DNA of 16,282 nucleotides from Pseudomonadota bacterium (GTDB lineage: Bacteria; Myxococcota; UBA9042; PHBI01): NCBI GenBank assembly GCA_005772945.1, contig SXIE01000017.1, positions 1-16,282 of the forward strand, read 5' to 3'. Position 1 is the stretch's first letter. Each line of letters opens with the position of its first letter. Below the pieces are notes generated by a model. It was not told where the DNA came from. It saw only the letters and a program-made list of their open reading frames with translations, and did not search any database. The position numbers were made by a program, and so were the translations under genes. This document shows, in pieces, positions 13,569 through 16,282 of this stretch.

Positions 13569-15457
13569 GGCTTCGGCGCGTAGCGCAGCGTCGCCAGCCC
13601 GGTCAAGCCGGGCAGTGGATAGCCGGCGAGATCCTGGACCTGATTCGAGGTGAGGTTCGAGAGCGTGAGCGTCACGCGGATCGGGCCGTCCTCGGCCCAG
13701 AGCGAGGCCCCGAGGAGAGTGCGCGCCGGGACGTCGACGAGCGCGGCGAAGTCGAGCGTATTGCCCGCGAGGTGGGTGAGCTCGAGCGCGAGCCCGAGGT
13801 TGGCGCTGTGGGCTTCGACGCGCGCCGAGAGCGTGAGACGCGGGCGGAGCGGCAAGGGCTTCATACGGCGGGCGGCGATGTCGGAGGTGTCGATCGCATC
13901 GAGGAAGGCCGCGCCAAGGCGCAGACGGAGGTGCGAGAAGAGGTCGGCGCGCGCGGCACATTCGAACCCGAGAAGGCGCGCGGAGCTGACGTTTTCAGGC
14001 CGCTGGACGCCTTGGGCGTTCTGGACGAACTGGATGAGCTCATCGGGAAATGCGACGAACGCGAAGGCCTCGAGCGCGAGCGTGTGCGGGTCGGGGAGCG
14101 GGACGTCCCAGCGTGCCGAGAGCTCGACGGCGAGGGCGCGCTCGGGCAAGAGATCCGCGTTTCCGATGGTCGTGCCGGTGTCGCCGTGGAGCTCGAAGAG
14201 GCTCGGCAAGCGGTGCGAGGAGCTGGCGGCGAGCGCGAAGCGGGTGCGGGCGAGAGCGGTCGTACCGACCTCGGCGCGCAGTGACGCGGCCATCTCGGGA
14301 AGGAGCTCCAGGCGGACGCCGGCGGCGGCGTCGAGGCCCGATCGTTGGTGTACAAACGATGCTTGCGCGAAGGTCGCCAGGCGCTCGCGGGTGGCCCCTC
14401 GAAGGCTGGTGCCGGCGATGTGCTCGGAGCGCCAGCTCACGCCGACCTCGGGGACGAGCCGCCACGCGTGGCGCTTGGGTCCGAGGTGGACGCGCACGGC
14501 GGCAAGGACGCCCGGGACCAGGCTCTCTTGCAAGGTGCTGCCGCCAGCGAGGCCGATTTCTTGAGCGGGGTCACGCACCTCGCCGCGCCCGTAGGCCACG
14601 TGCGCGAGGACCTGCAACTGCGTCCGATCCCAGCGCGCATCGAGTCGGGCGCCGGCGACGTCGCGCAGGAAGCGATAGCGACTCTGGCGGGTCGGCGCGA
14701 CGCCGAGCCCGGGAAGCCCCCGATCGGACCAGCTGAAGAGATCGAGGAGCGTGAGGAGCGCGTGGTCGCCAAGGCGGATCTCGGCGCGGGCGAGCGCGGC
14801 GACCTGGTCGAAGTCGGCGTTCTCACGGGCCGCGCGCGTGTCGTCGGCGTGCGTCCACGCGGTGCCCATATCGTTGGTGTACGCATGATTGCCGCGACTC
14901 CCGAGGTAATCGACGGCCGCCGAGAGGATAGGTGTACCAACGAATGCGCGGGCGCGGCGGGTCGTGTAAGAGCCGACCGCGAGCTCGCCCTCGAGCGCGA
15001 TGGGGGCGCCCGCCGCGGTCCGACGCGGCGCGCGGCTCTTGAGGACGATGGCGCCACCCAAGCCGGTCTCGGCCAGATCGAGCGGCACGAAGCCGCGGTA
15101 GATCGCGATCGATTCGAGCGGACCCAGCGGTAAGGACGCGAGGTCGACCGGCGCGCCGTCGGTGCCGTTGAGCGGGATTCCATCGAGGACGACGAGCACT
15201 TCTTCAGGCGTCGAGCCGCGGATGGACAGCGTCGTGAACGCCCCGAGGCCACCGAGGCGCGTGACGTGGAGGCCCGGCTCGTCGTCGAGCACGGTCGGTA
15301 GATCGGGCGCCGCGTCCTCGGCGAGCCGCGCGCGGTCGATGTACCCGGTCGGCTGCGGCTCGCTCCAGATGGGTCGGACGACGGTCCGGTGATCGCTGTC
15401 AGGGGGGGGCGCCGCGAGGCACCACGCCGTCATCGCGCCGACGAGCGTGACGGCCAT
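13565..15457 (-). CDS. TonB-dependent outer-membrane receptor
   Basis: This 630-residue receptor should import a metal complex or cofactor through the outer membrane, powered by TonB. A short hydrophobic N-terminus (MAVTLVGAMTAWCLAA) serves as signal peptide, though it lacks the usual basic start. A TonB-box-like TVVR occurs at residues 25-28. The plug domain (about 40-150) is clear: LPTVLDDEPGLHVTRLGG, FTTLSIRGSTPEEVLVVLDGIPLNG, then IAIYRGFVPLDLAETGLGGAIVLKSR. The barrel follows, with SHRLPSLFELHG...GNADLLPERA, a typical receptor motif, and ends YPLPGLTGLATLRYAP, like BtuB/vitamin-type receptors. The substrate is not evident. The start follows the CysS stop by six bases in the same frame (TGA, two codons, ATG), and the stop overlaps the lipoprotein start, so it belongs to that operon. 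Confidence 0.9.
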   Translation of the reverse strand: MAVTLVGAMTAWCLAAPPPDSDHRTVVRPIWSEPQPTGYIDRARLAEDAAPDLPTVLDDEPGLHVTRLGGLGAFTTLSIRGSTPEEVLVVLDGIPLNGTDGAPVDLASLPLGPLESIAIYRGFVPLDLAETGLGGAIVLKSRAPRRTAAGAPIALEGELAVGSYTTRRARAFVGTPILSAAVDYLGSRGNHAYTNDMGTAWTHADDTRAARENADFDQVAALARAEIRLGDHALLTLLDLFSWSDRGLPGLGVAPTRQSRYRFLRDVAGARLDARWDRTQLQVLAHVAYGRGEVRDPAQEIGLAGGSTLQESLVPGVLAAVRVHLGPKRHAWRLVPEVGVSWRSEHIAGTSLRGATRERLATFAQASFVHQRSGLDAAAGVRLELLPEMAASLRAEVGTTALARTRFALAASSSHRLPSLFELHGDTGTTIGNADLLPERALAVELSARWDVPLPDPHTLALEAFAFVAFPDELIQFVQNAQGVQRPENVSSARLLGFECAARADLFSHLRLRLGAAFLDAIDTSDIAARRMKPLPLRPRLTLSARVEAHSANLGLALELTHLAGNTLDFAALVDVPARTLLGASLWAEDGPIRVTLTLSNLTSNQVQDLAGYPLPGLTGLATLRYAPKP

Positions 15458-15463
15458 CGAGCC

Positions 15464-16282
15464 TCAGCTCTGGCCGAGGCGCACGCGCCACTCGGCGCCG
15501 TTGGGTCCATCCATGACGACGATGCCGGCCTGGTCGAGCTCGCCGCGGATCCGGTCCGCCTCGGCCCACTGCTTCTCGCGCCGCATGCGGTCCCGCTCGG
15601 CGAGCCGCGCGATGATGTCGTCGCGCACGAGGCCCATCGCGCTCAGGCGCTTCTCTTTCAATTCCTCGAGGAACGCCGCCGTCGGCTGCGCGAGCAGACC
15701 CGTCGCATCCGCAAAGAGCTTGAACGCTCCGAGCGCCGGACCCACGACGGACTTGCCGCGCGTCTTGGCCTTCTTGTGGTTCGCGAAGCGATTCACCGCG
15801 CGCGCGAGCTCGAAGAGGTGCCCGAGCGCCTGCGCCGTATTGAAGTCTTCGTCCATCGCGGCGTGGAACTTCTCCGCGAACTGCCGCCCGAGCGCGAGCA
15901 CCTGGGTGGCTTCCTCGCCGAGCTCTTTCGCGACCGCGTCCGCCCCATCTGCGTCCGCGCCGCCCATCGCCTCGGCCACCTCACGCGCCTCGTAGAGCCG
16001 CGCGACCATCGCGAGCGCCTCGGGCAAGGCCTCCTCGCTCCAAGGGAGTGGCGACCGATAGTGCACCTGCAGGTAGTAGAGTCGCAGCGCTTGGGCCGGG
16101 AAGTTCGTCAGCGCGTTCTGGATGTTGAACGCATTGCCGAGTGATTTCCCCATCTTCTGGCCCGACGCCATCGTCAGGAGGCCGTTGTGAGTCCAGTACT
16201 TGGCGTAGTGCGTGCCGTGCGCGCACTCGGACTGCGCGACCTCGTTCTCGTGAGGCGGGACGACCAGATCGAGCCCGCCACC
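15464..16282 (-). CDS. cysS: Cysteinyl-tRNA synthetase, C-terminal part (cut by window end)
   Basis: This class I synthetase charges tRNA-Cys. The 272 residues present begin GGGLDLVVPPHENEVAQSE, then KYWTHNGLLTMASGQKMGKSLGN, LRLYYLQVHYRSPLPWSEEAL and MDEDFNTAQALGHLFELARAVN, all standard in CysS. They end in the helical anticodon-binding part, WAEADRIRGELDQAGIVVMDGPNGAEW. The first half lies outside the window. Two residues differ from the family norm: PPHENE replaces PHHENE, changing the first His, a zinc ligand in E. coli CysS, to Pro (codon at 16255-16253). KMGKS replaces KMSKS, with Gly for Ser. It is the first visible gene of a tight run with the receptor, lipoprotein and YggX. Confidence 0.93.
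   Translation of the reverse strand, partial: GGGLDLVVPPHENEVAQSECAHGTHYAKYWTHNGLLTMASGQKMGKSLGNAFNIQNALTNFPAQALRLYYLQVHYRSPLPWSEEALPEALAMVARLYEAREVAEAMGGADADGADAVAKELGEEATQVLALGRQFAEKFHAAMDEDFNTAQALGHLFELARAVNRFANHKKAKTRGKSVVGPALGAFKLFADATGLLAQPTAAFLEELKEKRLSAMGLVRDDIIARLAERDRMRREKQWAEADRIRGELDQAGIVVMDGPNGAEWRVRLGQS

Noticed and set aside
12726..13583. 285-residue open frame on the + strand opposite the lipoprotein
   Set aside because: The - strand has a clear lipoprotein signal, ATGA coupling and coding bias; this frame is its complement.

Overview
The window is about 16.3 kb of very GC-rich DNA with strong G/C bias at codon third positions. The protein set (an OmpA protein with thrombospondin type 3 repeats, a second OmpA-like paralogue, a murein endopeptidase joined to HEAT repeats, a TonB receptor with a partner lipoprotein) points to a Gram-negative bacterium, most likely Myxococcota or a related deltaproteobacterial line. 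No 16S or other decisive marker is present, so that placement is an inference.

Region 1 (1-3754) looks like the end of an integrated phage-like or plasmid-like element. It holds the tail of an unknown gene, a small unknown protein, a zinc-finger/TOPRIM primase and a DUF3987 helicase-like protein, tightly coupled on the + strand. The coding signal moves from one frame to the next at about position 1687, so primase and DUF3987 protein may be one protein broken by one extra base, or two genes with a long overlap. A 334-bp non-coding stretch follows, with 9-bp TGTGA-type iteron-like repeats. The region ends at the 3' end of a tRNA-Leu(UAA) gene on the - strand (3755-3838), a classic integration site. 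No integrase is visible.

Region 2 (3839-4559) is the chromosomal flank: a 63-residue CxxC protein on the - strand with a TTG start, a good -35/-10 promoter and a downstream hairpin, then an AT-richer divergent intergenic region.

Region 3 (4560-11891, + strand) is largely cell-envelope genes: a secreted MepA-type endopeptidase with a HEAT-repeat C-terminus, an unrecognised 263-residue protein, and two OmpA-like paralogues. The first paralogue has intact peptidoglycan-binding residues; the second has lost them. Between the paralogues lie two adjacent genes that match the N-terminal and C-terminal halves of the recombination protein RdgC, so this genome appears to carry a split RdgC.

Region 4 (11945-16282, - strand) is a tightly packed run in the order cysS (3' part), TonB-dependent receptor, lipoprotein, YggX-type Fe(II)-trafficking protein. 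CysS-receptor and receptor-lipoprotein junctions are 6 bp apart and ATGA-overlapping respectively. It converges on the second OmpA-like gene. The receptor, lipoprotein and YggX suggest a metal or metal-complex uptake unit behind a housekeeping synthetase. The CysS itself has Pro in place of a zinc-ligand His and KMGKS in place of KMSKS.
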